Source: Pelagerythrobacter aerophilus
Lineage (GTDB): Bacteria > Pseudomonadota > Alphaproteobacteria > Sphingomonadales > Sphingomonadaceae
DNA length: 64,000 nucleotides
Assembly (NCBI RefSeq): GCF_003581645.1
Contig: NZ_QXFK01000011.1
Location: 106,048 to 170,047 of the forward strand
Direction: 5' to 3'
Position numbers and translations under genes: made by a program. The notes under the pieces were generated by a model. That model saw only the letters and a program-made list of their open reading frames with translations. It had not been told where the DNA came from and searched no databases. Below, one piece after another: positions 45,016 to 56,215 of this stretch. The stretch's first letter is position 1, and every line of letters begins with the position of its first letter.

Positions 45016-45828
45016 ATGCGATTCAAGCGCGCATTGCAGCGCTATGGGCGAACACCCGAGCCCGAGACACCCTACCAGCGGGCAGGCCAGCTCTGGGACG
45101 AGCGGATCGGATCGGCGCGGGTCCAGGCTCGAAACTGGCGGCTGATGGCCTTTGGCGGTCTGTTTCTGGCAACCGGGCTATCCGCCGCGCTGGTCTGGCA
45201 ATCGCTGCAGAGCCGCGTCGTGCCCTATGTGGTCGAGATCGATGCGCTTGGCGAAGCGCGAGCCGTCGCCCCGGCGGCAGAAGGATACACGCCGAGTGAT
45301 CCGCAGATCGCCTGGTTCCTCTCGCGCTTCATTGCCGGCATCCGTTCGCGTTCGCTCGACCCGGTACTGATGCGCGAGCACTGGCTCGCAGCCTATGACT
45401 TCGCCAGTCCGCGCGGCGCCACCTTCCTCGGCGATTATGCGCGCGAGGCCGATCCCTTCGCACGGATCGGCGAGGAGACCGTCTCGGTTCAGGTGACGAG
45501 TGTGGTCCGCGCCTCGAACCGTTCGTTTCAGGTCAAATGGACCGAAAGCACGTACCGGCGCGGGAGCCTCGTCGAGACCTCGCGCTGGACCGCGATCCTC
45601 ACCGTCATCATCCGTCCGCCCAGGGATGCCGAGACGCTGCGGAAAAATCCGCTCGGGCTTTATGTCGATGCGATCGACTGGAGCCGCGAATTCGAGCCGG
45701 GCCAGCGTGAAGCGTCGACCCTACGCCCGGTCGCCCCGCCTCCGAATGTTACATCCGGCTCGCCGCTCGCTCCATCTTCCGGAGCCGACCCCGACATCTC
45801 GCAGACTCCCGAAAGGAATGTCCCATGA
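45016..45828 (+). CDS. trbF: Conjugal transfer protein TrbF (VirB8-like)
   Basis: A 270-residue bitopic inner-membrane scaffold. The N-terminal motif TPYQRAGQLWDERIGSARVQ is a TrbF hallmark; one membrane helix (about 45-65) precedes a periplasmic NTF2-like VirB8 domain (FLSRFIAGIRSRSLDP). The Pro/Ser-rich C terminus overlaps trbG by four bases. Confidence 0.94.
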   Translation: MRFKRALQRYGRTPEPETPYQRAGQLWDERIGSARVQARNWRLMAFGGLFLATGLSAALVWQSLQSRVVPYVVEIDALGEARAVAPAAEGYTPSDPQIAWFLSRFIAGIRSRSLDPVLMREHWLAAYDFASPRGATFLGDYAREADPFARIGEETVSVQVTSVVRASNRSFQVKWTESTYRRGSLVETSRWTAILTVIIRPPRDAETLRKNPLGLYVDAIDWSREFEPGQREASTLRPVAPPPNVTSGSPLAPSSGADPDISQTPERNVP

Positions 45829-46661
45829 TCCGATCGCTTGTAATGGCGGCGAGCCTCATTGCGCTCGCCTGCCCTGCCGCTGCCCGTGACGAGGCGCCGG
45901 CAGCTGTCGCTGCCGCCAATCGCGCGGCTTTGCGCGAACCCACGCCCGGCGGCTACCGCAATGCCGTGCAGGTCTATCCCTATGCCGAGGGCGCGATCTA
46001 CCGGCTCTATGCTGCGCCCGAACGCGTGACCGACATCACCCTCCAGCCCGGCGAGCAGATCATCTCGGTTGCGGCCGGCGATACCACCCGCTGGACCGTC
46101 GGCGACACGACCAGCGGGTCGGGCACGGCGCAGCGCGTCCATGTCCTGGTAAAGCCCTTCGCGGCAGGGCTGGCCACCAATCTCGTCATCACCACCGACA
46201 GGCGAGCCTACCATTTGCAGATGGAAAGCACCGACGCGAGCGCAATGGCAGCACTGTCATGGACCTATCCGCGGGATGAACTGATCGCCTTGCAGCGCCA
46301 GCGCGAGGAAGCGCAGGCCGCGCGTCCGGTCGCGTCGGGCCTCGATCTTCAGGGCCTCAATTTCCATTACGAGATTTCCGGCGACAGGCCGGCCTGGCGA
46401 CCGCTCCGAGCCTTCGACGATGGGCGGCAGACCTTTATCGAATTCCCGCCGGATCTCGCGACGGGAGAGGCTCCACCACTTTTCGTCATCGGCGAGGATG
46501 GTGAAGCTCAACTCGTCAATTACCGCGTCGCCGGACGCTTCTATGTCGTCGACCGCCTGTTCGGTGCTGCTGAATTGCGGCTCGGCGGAAAGAAGCAGGT
46601 CAAGGTCCGCATCACCTCCATTTGGCCCGAAAAGCGCGAGTGGCGCGGGAGTGGATCATGA
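45825..46661 (+). CDS. trbG: Conjugal transfer protein TrbG (VirB9-like)
   Basis: A 278-residue periplasmic/outer-membrane core protein with a signal peptide (PAAARD), a VirB9 N-terminal domain (YPYAEGAIYRLYAAPERVTDI) and a C-terminal outer-membrane-associated domain (RPAWRPLRAFDDGRQTFIEF). It builds the core with TrbI. Overlaps both trbF and trbI. Confidence 0.94.
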   Translation: MIRSLVMAASLIALACPAAARDEAPAAVAAANRAALREPTPGGYRNAVQVYPYAEGAIYRLYAAPERVTDITLQPGEQIISVAAGDTTRWTVGDTTSGSGTAQRVHVLVKPFAAGLATNLVITTDRRAYHLQMESTDASAMAALSWTYPRDELIALQRQREEAQAARPVASGLDLQGLNFHYEISGDRPAWRPLRAFDDGRQTFIEFPPDLATGEAPPLFVIGEDGEAQLVNYRVAGRFYVVDRLFGAAELRLGGKKQVKVRITSIWPEKREWRGSGS

Positions 46662-47902
46662 GCGATGAAACGCAACCGCTGCAGGAAGGCGCATCGCCGT
46701 CCAAGGTCGATCCGGAAGCCCTGGTCCTTCGCGGAACTCCCGGGCGTGTGGTCCGCTTCCGCCGCGGCGCGATCATCGCCATCGCCGCTTTCGTCTGCAT
46801 CGGGATCGCTGGCACGGCCTGGATCGCGCTCAAGCCGCCCAGCTTCCGCATAGTTGCAAGCGAAGAGGATTTGCTGGGTGCGACCAGCACAAACCCGGCG
46901 TCGGACGCGCTGGCGGGTGCACCTGAGAGTTATGGCGATGTGCCGCAATTGGGTCCGCCGCTGCCCGGCGATCTTGGCGGGCCGATCCTTGAGCACCAGC
47001 GTTCGCTCGGGATCGAGGATGCCGAATTGCACAGTGTCGATCAGGCAGAACAGGCCGCCGAGGCCGAGCGGCAACGCATAGTGGCGGAACGCCGAGCCGC
47101 TCGTGAATCGAGCGTCATGATCGGACTAGCGAACGGCGCTCAGCCATCGTCAGCCACAGTCGAGGCGGGGAGCGCCGCTCCGCTCTCGCCCGATCCACAG
47201 GGGAATGCCGGCGAGCGGCTTGCGCTCGATCGGACAAACGATCCGGCGGGTCAGCAGCGCAAGACCGACTTTCTTGCACAGGGCGATGATAGCGGCGACA
47301 TCAACCCGCACCGTCTGGCGGAGCCCGTTTCGCCCTATACGCTTATGGCCGGGAGCGTCGTCGCGGCGAGCCTGATTACCGGCCTCGATTCCGATCTGCC
47401 CGGCCTTGTGACTGCGCAGGTGACCGAGAACACCTTTGACAGCGTGACCGGTCGCAGCTTGCTAATCCCCCAAGGCTCGCGGCTGATCGGCAGCTATGAC
47501 AGCGTGGTCGCTTTCGGTCAGCGCCGCGCACTGGTCGTGTGGCAGCGGGTCATTCTGCCCGATGGCACCTCGATCGGGATCGACAATGTCCCGGCCACAG
47601 ACACCCAAGGCTATGCCGGGCTTGCCGACACAGTCGACCTCCACACTTGGCAATTGCTCAAGGGGGTCGGTCTCTCGACATTGCTCGGGGTCGGAACCGA
47701 GCTCAGCTTCGGCAGCAGCGAAAGCGATCTCGTGCGCGCCCTGCGCGAAAGCGCGCAGCAGAGCGGCGCGCGCGCAGGCGACAGGTTGGTGACCCGCAAT
47801 CTCGATGTGCAGCCGACGATAAGAGTCAGGCCGGGCTGGCCGCTGCGGATCGTGGTTCACAAGGATATCGTGTTGCGTCCCTGGGTTTGGGCGGGGGGCT
47901 GA
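46658..47902 (+). CDS. trbI: Conjugal transfer protein TrbI (VirB10-like)
   Basis: A 414-residue core-channel protein. A cytoplasmic tail, one membrane helix (about 40-60) and a Pro/Gln/Glu-rich linker lead to the VirB10 domain (TARVTEN-like QVTENTFDSVTGRSLLIPQG, GSRLIGSYDS, VPATDTQGYAGL). Last structural gene of the trb operon. No trbH is present. Confidence 0.95.
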   Translation: MSDETQPLQEGASPSKVDPEALVLRGTPGRVVRFRRGAIIAIAAFVCIGIAGTAWIALKPPSFRIVASEEDLLGATSTNPASDALAGAPESYGDVPQLGPPLPGDLGGPILEHQRSLGIEDAELHSVDQAEQAAEAERQRIVAERRAARESSVMIGLANGAQPSSATVEAGSAAPLSPDPQGNAGERLALDRTNDPAGQQRKTDFLAQGDDSGDINPHRLAEPVSPYTLMAGSVVAASLITGLDSDLPGLVTAQVTENTFDSVTGRSLLIPQGSRLIGSYDSVVAFGQRRALVVWQRVILPDGTSIGIDNVPATDTQGYAGLADTVDLHTWQLLKGVGLSTLLGVGTELSFGSSESDLVRALRESAQQSGARAGDRLVTRNLDVQPTIRVRPGWPLRIVVHKDIVLRPWVWAGG

Positions 47903-47904
47903 CC

Positions 47905-48117
47905 ATGACCGATCTCAAACTTCCGCAATTGCCCGATCGGACGCCGGTCAAGCTGACGATCTCCGTCAGTCCGGACCTTCATCAGGCCCTCAACGATTAC
48001 GCTGCTCTCTATGAGCAGGCCTATGGCACGTCCGAACCTGCCACCGAACTCATTCCCGCCATGCTGACGGCTTTCCTCAAAAGCGATCGTGCATTTGTGC
48101 GGGCGCAGCGTGGTTGA
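47905..48117 (+). CDS. DUF2274 protein
   Basis: A 70-residue protein with the family pattern LPQLPDRTPVKLTISVSPDLHQALNDYA, resembling a ribbon-helix-helix DNA-binding fold. DUF2274 genes regularly follow trbI in alphaproteobacterial ICEs; a regulatory role is plausible. It overlaps the next gene as TGATG. Confidence 0.88.
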   Translation: MTDLKLPQLPDRTPVKLTISVSPDLHQALNDYAALYEQAYGTSEPATELIPAMLTAFLKSDRAFVRAQRG

Positions 48118-48332
48118 TGGTCAAGCCGCCCCACAATAGTGGCGCGCAACGCGACGGCGGCGAAGCGCTGGAGCCAATCTGCGTCCGAATTCGGACAGCG
48201 GTCGAACTGACCGGAATCGGGCGCTCCACATTGTATGAACTGATCAATGCGGGAGAGCTGGAGACGGTCAAGGTTGGTCGCTCCACATTTGTTATCTATG
48301 CCAGTTTGAAGCGGCTTTTCGAGGCGCATTGA
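48117..48332 (+). CDS. HTH_17/excisionase-family DNA-binding protein
   Basis: A 71-residue protein with an AlpA-like winged HTH (IRTAVELTGIGRSTLYELIN, VKVGRSTFVIYASLKRLF). Second excisionase-like protein of the element after the one at 30078. At the end of the trb operon it more likely regulates transcription than excision. It is the last core gene before the defence island. Confidence 0.8.
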   Translation: MVKPPHNSGAQRDGGEALEPICVRIRTAVELTGIGRSTLYELINAGELETVKVGRSTFVIYASLKRLFEAH

Positions 48333-48520
48333 TCCTGGGATTTATCGGACTTTCACATCAGGAAATGTTCACCGACCTACTTTGACGATGTCTGCCTTGC
48401 GCTCTCATTCAGGTCGCTTTGGTCATTGCCTGCAATTTCGAAAAGCAGCCGTTCGGCAAAAAGCCACTAAATGATCAACCTTCTTAAGACGTCGGACGAC
48501 CCATATTCTTTGAATGTGAT

Positions 48521-49893
48521 TCAAGAACGAATGCCTTGCCGTCTTATCAGCAGGCCACCCGGATTGAACGCAAAATTGGAGGTCTGTGCAAATGCGGCTA
48601 GTTGGCCGGGGCTGCGGAGATGCAGGTCGAGCAGCGCGGTATTGGGTCCGCCATTGGCAAGCTTTACCAGCTCGGCGACAACAAGCGCTCCTGCCAACGC
48701 TCCGACGAACGGCGCGCCTACGGTTCGGCCGGCCAGTTGGACGAGCCCGCACCGGTCTGCACCGCGCTCTTCCAGGTCACGATAGGCAGGGCGGTCGAGC
48801 AACTCGGGTTCCGCTGCCCCCTCGCCGCTCCACAGCTGTCGCGCGGCCTTAGGGCCCGGAAAGCTGTGCAGGCGCAGCGCGAGATAATCCGAAACGCCAT
48901 TGCCAAGCCCCGCTTCGAACACCCGACCGAATCCGGCATCTTCCAGCGCCGAGCGCGCCAGCGCATTGTCCACCCCGCACAGTGCCACGGGCGGATCCTC
49001 CGCGTTGACCTTTAGCTCGCGGTCAAACCGCCTTTCGACGATCGTCGTCGCGAAGCCCCGGGCTTCGGCCCATTCTGCCATCGCCCGGCTCTTACAGCGT
49101 CCCACCATCGACAGATCGGTCAGAAGCGAGGTGCTGTCGTTCGATTCCGCCAGCTTGTCGAAATCCTGCAAGGTCAACGAGAAGTCGGAGGGATCGGCGT
49201 AGGGTAGCCATCCCAGCGCCCACAGATAAGCCTGTCCGAGATTCCCCAGCCCGATAAGCCACGCCGAAGACGGCAGGACAGAAGGGCTTTCGCCCCGTGC
49301 ACGGGGATCGTCCGCCGGAAGGTCGGGTCGCCAGAGCGAAAGCGCGATCCGCCGTCGCCCAGCGGCAGGATTGCTCTTCCGAACTTGCTGGAAGCATTCG
49401 GCGACGGTTAGGCCGGCGGCCGCAATCCCGGTCAGGACGAAGGCTTCCTCCGGGCTATCCGCGAAATCGGCTCCCTCGGCGTAACAGCCGGCGACCCAGC
49501 CGTCCATCGTCGCACGCAAACCCATGGCCCGCCGACCGATCGCCATGTGGCTTGCCGCCGGCCTCACTGCGTCGACACAACGGCCGCCGAGCTGCTCGAC
49601 GAGGTCCTTAAGTTGGATTTGGCCGTAGAGGGGGACACGCAAAGCGACATCGGGCACACCGCTGACGGTGACCCCGCCGAGAAACGCCCGTCGAGCCGCA
49701 TTGACCGTCGTCGCCAGAGCCGCCTGCCCCGCCGCGCTTTCCATCGTCCGAGGATCGACGTCCACATGCAGCGAATACCTTTCGAGTAGTTGCATCGCTT
49801 CTTCGATAGTCGTGGCTTCCCCAGTATCGAGCGTCAGCTTGGCCAGGCGGTGCAGCTGGTCGCCGATTTTCGCGGTGTCGATGAAAGGCATGA

Positions 49894-49897
<4 letters not shown>
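48521..49897 (-). CDS. E1-like ubiquitin-activating enzyme, BilD-like (ThiF family)
   Basis: A 458-residue E1-like protein. After an N-terminal domain of about 200 residues the adenylation core shows GLGNLG (216-221), the Asp-rich loop LQDFDKLAESN and CGVDNALAR; the candidate catalytic cysteine is C383 in RCGLVQLAG, followed by GAPFVGALAG. It should adenylate the C-terminal glycine of the Ubl protein encoded at 50853 and pass it to the E2. Last gene of the four-gene operon, overlapping the JAB gene by four bases. Gene order Ubl-E2-JAB-E1 matches the antiphage Bil system. Confidence 0.87.
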
Positions 49898-51344
<1,447 letters not shown>

Positions 51345-51434
51345 GGCAATGCCTCCATTTGCGGATTCTCCGGACCATCCGGGTTTTCTCCGCTCACCGA
51401 GTAAGTCCGGCGGAAGGCGTGATTGCGGAACCAG

Positions 51435-54400
51435 CTACAAGCTTGGACAGACGAAATATTGCGGGCACCTTGGACAGATGCGGTCGTCCGGCTGCGGCGG
51501 GTAGTGTCCCGCAGCGACCCCATCGATCGCCTTGCGGTATTTCTCCAATCGGTTGGTGATGACCCGCTCACTCATCGGGACGCCAAGCCTGGTGTCGCAC
51601 CCCAGGTAATGTACGCTGACCCTCCCACCATCATGCGCGGCGGACGCGCGATGATAGAGAGCAAAGATGTCGTTGTCGGGCGGCCGCTTCGGAGCACGGC
51701 CGGTTCGAAGCCGGATCAGTTCGACAGTGCCTTTCGAGCGATCGATCATATCGGGGGTAAGCCGGACCATGCTATCGCCGACGGGCTGTTCGAACGGTTC
51801 GGGTCGACTTCCGGCCTTGAGCCAATGCGCGATCGCACGCTCGATCACCAGCTCCGCCTGACGTCGATAGATTGCCTCGAAGGGATGACCCTTGGGCCCG
51901 ATCTTTTCCCAGCCTTCCGCCAGCGCCTGGCGCGCCGCGGCGAGCGGCGAAGGCTCCTCGGCAAAGGTGCCGAGCTCCCGAATGACGGAATAGGCCGCCC
52001 GGTGAAACCGGACATAGCCTTCATCCTCTCGTCCGCCGCTGAGACCCAGGACGCGCTGATAAAGATAGGCGCGCGGACACAGGAGATATTGGTCAAGATC
52101 CTCGGCCCGATGGCTCTCGAGCTTGCGTTCGCACCCGGCCGTGTATTGCGGGAGCTCGTTCTCATCGCTCCCGGTGATCCAATCCGGTGCGGAGTCGGGT
52201 GCGCATGGCAAGCGCCCTGAGATCATCGCGAGGAAATCGGACGGTCCGCGCGCCGTTCCATAATGCGTCGCGCGCGACAAGATCAGCCGTTCCTGCGCGC
52301 GCGACAGCGCCACGAAGAACAGGCATTCCTCCTCTTCGAGCCGCACCTCGTCGGGAGTCCGCTCAGCAAGGCCAGGCGGGGGAGGGGATGGATCGTAGCG
52401 GCGGCTCGCCGGAAACTGGCCCCTGGCCAGCCCCGGCAGATAGACGGCCCGAAATTCCAGACCTTTGCTCGCATGGACCGTCATCAGCCTGACCGCGTCG
52501 ATTCCCGCAGCTTCTGCGGGCGGCGCGCGCAACTGCCGCTCTTCGCCGAGCAGTTCGAGTCGCCTGACCCAGTCGAGAAACCGGCCAATGCCCGCACCGG
52601 GCTCGGCTGCGGCGAATGTGTAGGCGGCCTGGAGAAGCTGGTAGATGGCCAGCCGCTTTTGCGCACCCTGAACGGTGCCGTCCACAAGGAGCGGCATGAG
52701 CCAGCGGCTTCGAACGAACAGAAATTCCTCGAGCGCTCGGGCGGCCGACTTGTGCCGATCGATCCCGCCCAGGTCGTTGCGCAAGCGTTCCACGCTCTGC
52801 CGCCCGCTCTCGGAGAGCGCCGAACCGTCAGCTTCGCCAAGCGCCTCGAAGGCCGAATTCGCCGAGACAATTTGGCTGTCGATCAGAACGCGCAGATCCT
52901 CGAGATCGAACGTGTAATCGGTGAATTCGGATAGGCGTACGAGGCCGCTCGAGGTGAATTCGCCTACTAGCGACAACATAGCGAGCAAATCGCGCACCTC
53001 GTCGCGCTCGAAAATGTCGCCAAGATAGAGAACCGGTATGCCCTCGCTCTCCAGTATGGCGGCATAACGCGCAAGCTGAGTGTGCGAGCGGCACAAGACG
53101 GCTTGATCTCGGTAAGCGAAGCCCTCTTTGCGCATTTGCTTCATCGCCTTCGCCAGCCCCAGCGCTTCGCTTTCAAGCGAATTGCCGATGTGAAACGCGA
53201 GTGGTTCGCCCTCGCCCTTGTTCGCATACCAGTCGCATTGGGTTGAACCTGACGCCGACATCTGAGTTCCGAAATCGGCGAAGGCCTTAACGATCGGCTC
53301 GCGCGAGCGGTAATTCACTGCGAGCGCCAGCGTCCGCGCGCCTTCGAATTGGATGGGGAATGCGATTATGTTGTCGGGCGATGCACCTCGGAACCGATAG
53401 ATCGATTGGCGGGAGTCCCCTACCACCCACAGACCCTTTGCATCGCCAGCGATCCGCTCGAGCAGCACCGAGCTCGCCCGATTGACGTCCTGGAACTCGT
53501 CTACGAGAATATGCGGACGCTCATCAATTAGTTCGGCCGCAATCTCGGGATGTGCGTCGAGAAGCTCGACCGAGCGCATGATGAGATCCCCGAAATCGAT
53601 CCGCCCGGTCTCGCGCAGCGCTTGTTCATAGGCTGCATAGATCTCGGCGACCTCAAGCGCCCGCTCACGCGCGCGCACGTCATCTTCTGTTGAGGAAGGC
53701 ATCGCCTCGCAAATCTCGCGATACCGCTTCGGACCGACCAGCTCATCCTTCGCCCGCGAGATCGCCTTCAGAATATGGAGCAGCCCTTCACTCGGCTGAT
53801 GCAGGACGAGATAGTGATCGAGAGGAAGCTCGGGCAGCAGCGTCTCCAGCAGGGCAATGGACTCGTTGAGATCGGCCAGCTTGGGGGCGGCAGGCAAGCC
53901 GATCAGGTGACCGTATTTGCGCAGAAGTTCCAGTCCAAAGGCGTGGAACGTTCCTGACCACATTTGCGTCGCGGCTTCCGTCGCGACCCGCTGCACTCGC
54001 TCTCGCAGTTCTTCGGCAGCCTTGTTGGAATAGGTGAGGACCAGCATGTTACTGGCGGCCACGCCCTTTGCGAGCAGATGCTCCACACGCGCCACCAGCG
54101 TGCGGGTCTTGCCGGTGCCCGGTCCGGCTTCGAGCAGAAGCGGACCTTCAGGAACCTCGGCAGCTTCTTTTTGCGAGTCGTCGAGGGAAGGTTGCGGCCG
54201 ATCATCTCGAGTTTCGATTGAAGGCTCAGGGCTTGGTAAAAGCGTGCCGCGTATGAGCTGTGCGAAAACCAGAGCGAGCGGCACCTCAAGGGCAACGGCC
54301 AGTTCGTTGGGAGACCGGTCCTGCTCGACGAAACTGTTGGCGGCGATCTCCGCTGGGAGAAGCATCTCGCGCGCGAACACATTCGCCTGGGCTTCGCGGC

Positions 54401-54776
54401 GTTCCTTCGGGCTGTAGCTGTCCACCCGCGCAGCACCGAGATTGGCCAAGTCGCCGGCCGCATGATTGAATGACGAAGCATCGCAATCGGACGCTTCGCC
54501 ATCGAGCCAAAAATGCCCCAGTTCATGCGCGATCTGGAAATGGGCGTGCGGAAGCGGCGTGCTGGACTTGTAGAAAATCGTATCGAGGTCGCGATCAAGA
54601 ACCGCTTCGGCTCCTCTCAGGCAGCCGTCGTCTTTATCCACCGCGCACAGGTTCAGCTTCGCACCGCGGGCGGCGGCCTCCAATAGCTGCGCGGTGCTGC
54701 CAATTTCGTCGCAGTCTTCAACCGCGGCCTGGCGCTTTTCCAGCGCCAGAGCGCGGGCGGCGGCAAACAGTTCCAC
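51435..54776 (-). CDS. IrrE-peptidase/UvrD-helicase/PD-(D/E)xK-like fusion
   Basis: A 1113-residue fusion. Residues 1-150 are an ImmA/IrrE zinc peptidase domain with HELGH (84-88) and EAQANVFAREMLLP. Residues about 205-800 are a superfamily 1A helicase: GPGTGKT (218-224), TYSNKAAEELRERV, DEFQD (426-430), GDSRQSIYRFRGA, VNYRSREP, TVHASKGLEF and VALSRAQERL. The C-terminal part has the four-cysteine Fe-S pattern of AddB/Cas4 nucleases (C900, C1101, C1104, C1110), but the expected Asp-x-Lys reads Arg-Leu-Arg in ELIRLRTGR, so cleavage is doubtful. A GTG start abuts the stop of the upstream regulator (TGAGTG). Confidence 0.87.
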   Translation of the reverse strand: MELFAAARALALEKRQAAVEDCDEIGSTAQLLEAAARGAKLNLCAVDKDDGCLRGAEAVLDRDLDTIFYKSSTPLPHAHFQIAHELGHFWLDGEASDCDASSFNHAAGDLANLGAARVDSYSPKERREAQANVFAREMLLPAEIAANSFVEQDRSPNELAVALEVPLALVFAQLIRGTLLPSPEPSIETRDDRPQPSLDDSQKEAAEVPEGPLLLEAGPGTGKTRTLVARVEHLLAKGVAASNMLVLTYSNKAAEELRERVQRVATEAATQMWSGTFHAFGLELLRKYGHLIGLPAAPKLADLNESIALLETLLPELPLDHYLVLHQPSEGLLHILKAISRAKDELVGPKRYREICEAMPSSTEDDVRARERALEVAEIYAAYEQALRETGRIDFGDLIMRSVELLDAHPEIAAELIDERPHILVDEFQDVNRASSVLLERIAGDAKGLWVVGDSRQSIYRFRGASPDNIIAFPIQFEGARTLALAVNYRSREPIVKAFADFGTQMSASGSTQCDWYANKGEGEPLAFHIGNSLESEALGLAKAMKQMRKEGFAYRDQAVLCRSHTQLARYAAILESEGIPVLYLGDIFERDEVRDLLAMLSLVGEFTSSGLVRLSEFTDYTFDLEDLRVLIDSQIVSANSAFEALGEADGSALSESGRQSVERLRNDLGGIDRHKSAARALEEFLFVRSRWLMPLLVDGTVQGAQKRLAIYQLLQAAYTFAAAEPGAGIGRFLDWVRRLELLGEERQLRAPPAEAAGIDAVRLMTVHASKGLEFRAVYLPGLARGQFPASRRYDPSPPPPGLAERTPDEVRLEEEECLFFVALSRAQERLILSRATHYGTARGPSDFLAMISGRLPCAPDSAPDWITGSDENELPQYTAGCERKLESHRAEDLDQYLLCPRAYLYQRVLGLSGGREDEGYVRFHRAAYSVIRELGTFAEEPSPLAAARQALAEGWEKIGPKGHPFEAIYRRQAELVIERAIAHWLKAGSRPEPFEQPVGDSMVRLTPDMIDRSKGTVELIRLRTGRAPKRPPDNDIFALYHRASAAHDGGRVSVHYLGCDTRLGVPMSERVITNRLEKYRKAIDGVAAGHYPPQPDDRICPRCPQYFVCPSL

Positions 54777-55424
54777 TCAGTTCTCCGTCAACAGGGCGTC
54801 TTTGTCTTCGTCCGACAGATTGCTTTGGCGGACCGCAGCGACAAAATCGCGCTGCGGTCCGCTCTCAGGCTTGTCTTTCGCCATGTACGACATGGCTCGC
54901 TTCATGATCGGTGGCCCGGTCCAGGCCGCCCGAATTTGATCGACTCCGACCTTGAGCGACCTTGCCAATCTACCCGCGATGTGACCGGGAATCGTGTCGG
55001 GAATGAAGTGCTTCGCGTTGAGCTGCGACATGAAGGACAATGGAATCCTCGTCTCGCGCGCCACATCATGCAACGATCGGCCAGCCGAGCGAGCCAAGTG
55101 CGCCAGGTCCGCTCTTCCCGCACTCTTGTTGCGCTTGGTCGCCTCGCCTGTCCTTCCGGCGTTCTTCTGGGAGCGCGCGAAGAGCGCGTTTTGCAGGGCA
55201 CTTTGCGCCCGTGCATCGAGCCGTTCCTCGCTTTCCTGGCTGAGCGGAGGTGACGGGAGAAGCGCCTCTTCTTCGGCCCATGCGGCGGCAAACCGCAGGA
55301 AATCGGCCCTGTAATGCGGGTACTGTTTCGAGAATGCGGCGATGGCCTCACCGCTCGGCGTTTCAAATTCGTCGAGCAGCATGTCCAGCACCTCATCCAG
55401 CGGTAGAGGAGTTGCGTCGGTCAT
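54777..55424 (-). CDS. HTH-containing regulator, partner of sigma-like protein
   Basis: A 215-residue protein. The N-terminal half is acidic and helical (LDEVLDMLLDEFETPSGEAI). The C-terminal half has an XRE-like helix-turn-helix (SLHDVARETRIPLSFMSQLN) with IPGHIAGRLARSLKVGVDQI. It overlaps the sigma-like gene by four bases and abuts the helicase fusion. An anti-sigma or co-regulator role is inferred from pairing. IrrE/ImmA peptidases often cleave XRE-type repressors, so the downstream peptidase may target this protein. Confidence 0.65.
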   Translation of the reverse strand: MTDATPLPLDEVLDMLLDEFETPSGEAIAAFSKQYPHYRADFLRFAAAWAEEEALLPSPPLSQESEERLDARAQSALQNALFARSQKNAGRTGEATKRNKSAGRADLAHLARSAGRSLHDVARETRIPLSFMSQLNAKHFIPDTIPGHIAGRLARSLKVGVDQIRAAWTGPPIMKRAMSYMAKDKPESGPQRDFVAAVRQSNLSDEDKDALLTEN

Positions 55425-56215
55425 GCGGGGTCCTTCCTACAATATTGGTCGAGAAGTTCTTGCGCCTTCGCGAGCCGCTTGTGCATCGCGCGCCGACCGA
55501 TGTCGTAGTACTCCATCAGAGTCATCTCGGTCTCGGCGCCTTCCGGCTTTCGCTCGTCGCCGACGCGCCAGCCTGCGTAGTGTCGCAGGATGTAAGCTTC
55601 GCGGAGGTGCGACGGCAGCGAAGCCAAGGCATCGTGCATCAGCATAAGGTCTTCGGGCGAGAGCCTTGCCTGGCCCTTCTTTGCACGAACCGCTTCGGCG
55701 AATTCTTCGCTATCTTCCGCAAAATCGTCGAGCAGTGCATCCTTCTGCTGGTCGCGCTTGAAATCAGTAATGGCAGTCAGGACGCGGCGTTGAATGTAGT
55801 CTCCGAAGCGGGACTCCGCGTAGTCTGCTGCCTTCCCGTCTGCGAACAGATGCTGCGTGACCTTTTCGAGAACAGCACTGAGGATATCCAGCCGATCTTC
55901 CTCGCTGAAGCCTTTCGCCTTACCAGCCACCGCCCTTAGACAACGGGTTTTGAAGGTATCGAATAACAGTTCTATCTCGCGGTCATCGCCATGCCGAACG
56001 GATCGGCGCACAAAGAAAACAAGTGCCTCGCTCGTTCGGTAGCCTGGAGCGTTGTGATTACATTCTGTGAATTTCTCAATCAACGTCGTACCGCTTAGAG
56101 CAAGACACTCACGAATCTCACGTGTCGCGCGCTCGGTTCTCGAATAATGACTGAGCGGAGGCGGATCCGACGATCCTCCCTTCTCTTTTGAATTGACCGT
56201 ACTCTGTTGTGACAA
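55421..56215 (-). CDS. Sigma-70-like regulator of the defence operon
   Basis: A 264-residue protein resembling an ECF-type sigma factor: a region 2-like segment (DRLDILSAVLEKVTQHLF, FGDYIQRRVLTAITDFKRD) and a region 4-like segment (LASLPSHLREAYILRHYAGW ... YDIGRRAMHKRLAKAQELL). It starts with TTG at 56215 behind a strong GGAGG. Three genes, this one, the HTH protein and the helicase fusion, are tightly coupled, and the Bil operon follows on the same strand. Confidence 0.72.
   Translation of the reverse strand: MSQQSTVNSKEKGGSSDPPPLSHYSRTERATREIRECLALSGTTLIEKFTECNHNAPGYRTSEALVFFVRRSVRHGDDREIELLFDTFKTRCLRAVAGKAKGFSEEDRLDILSAVLEKVTQHLFADGKAADYAESRFGDYIQRRVLTAITDFKRDQQKDALLDDFAEDSEEFAEAVRAKKGQARLSPEDLMLMHDALASLPSHLREAYILRHYAGWRVGDERKPEGAETEMTLMEYYDIGRRAMHKRLAKAQELLDQYCRKDPA

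Noticed and set aside
51345..51434. Strong terminator separating the helicase fusion from the Bil operon
   Set aside because: No stem-loop with a T tract was seen in the 90-nt gap; read-through remains possible.
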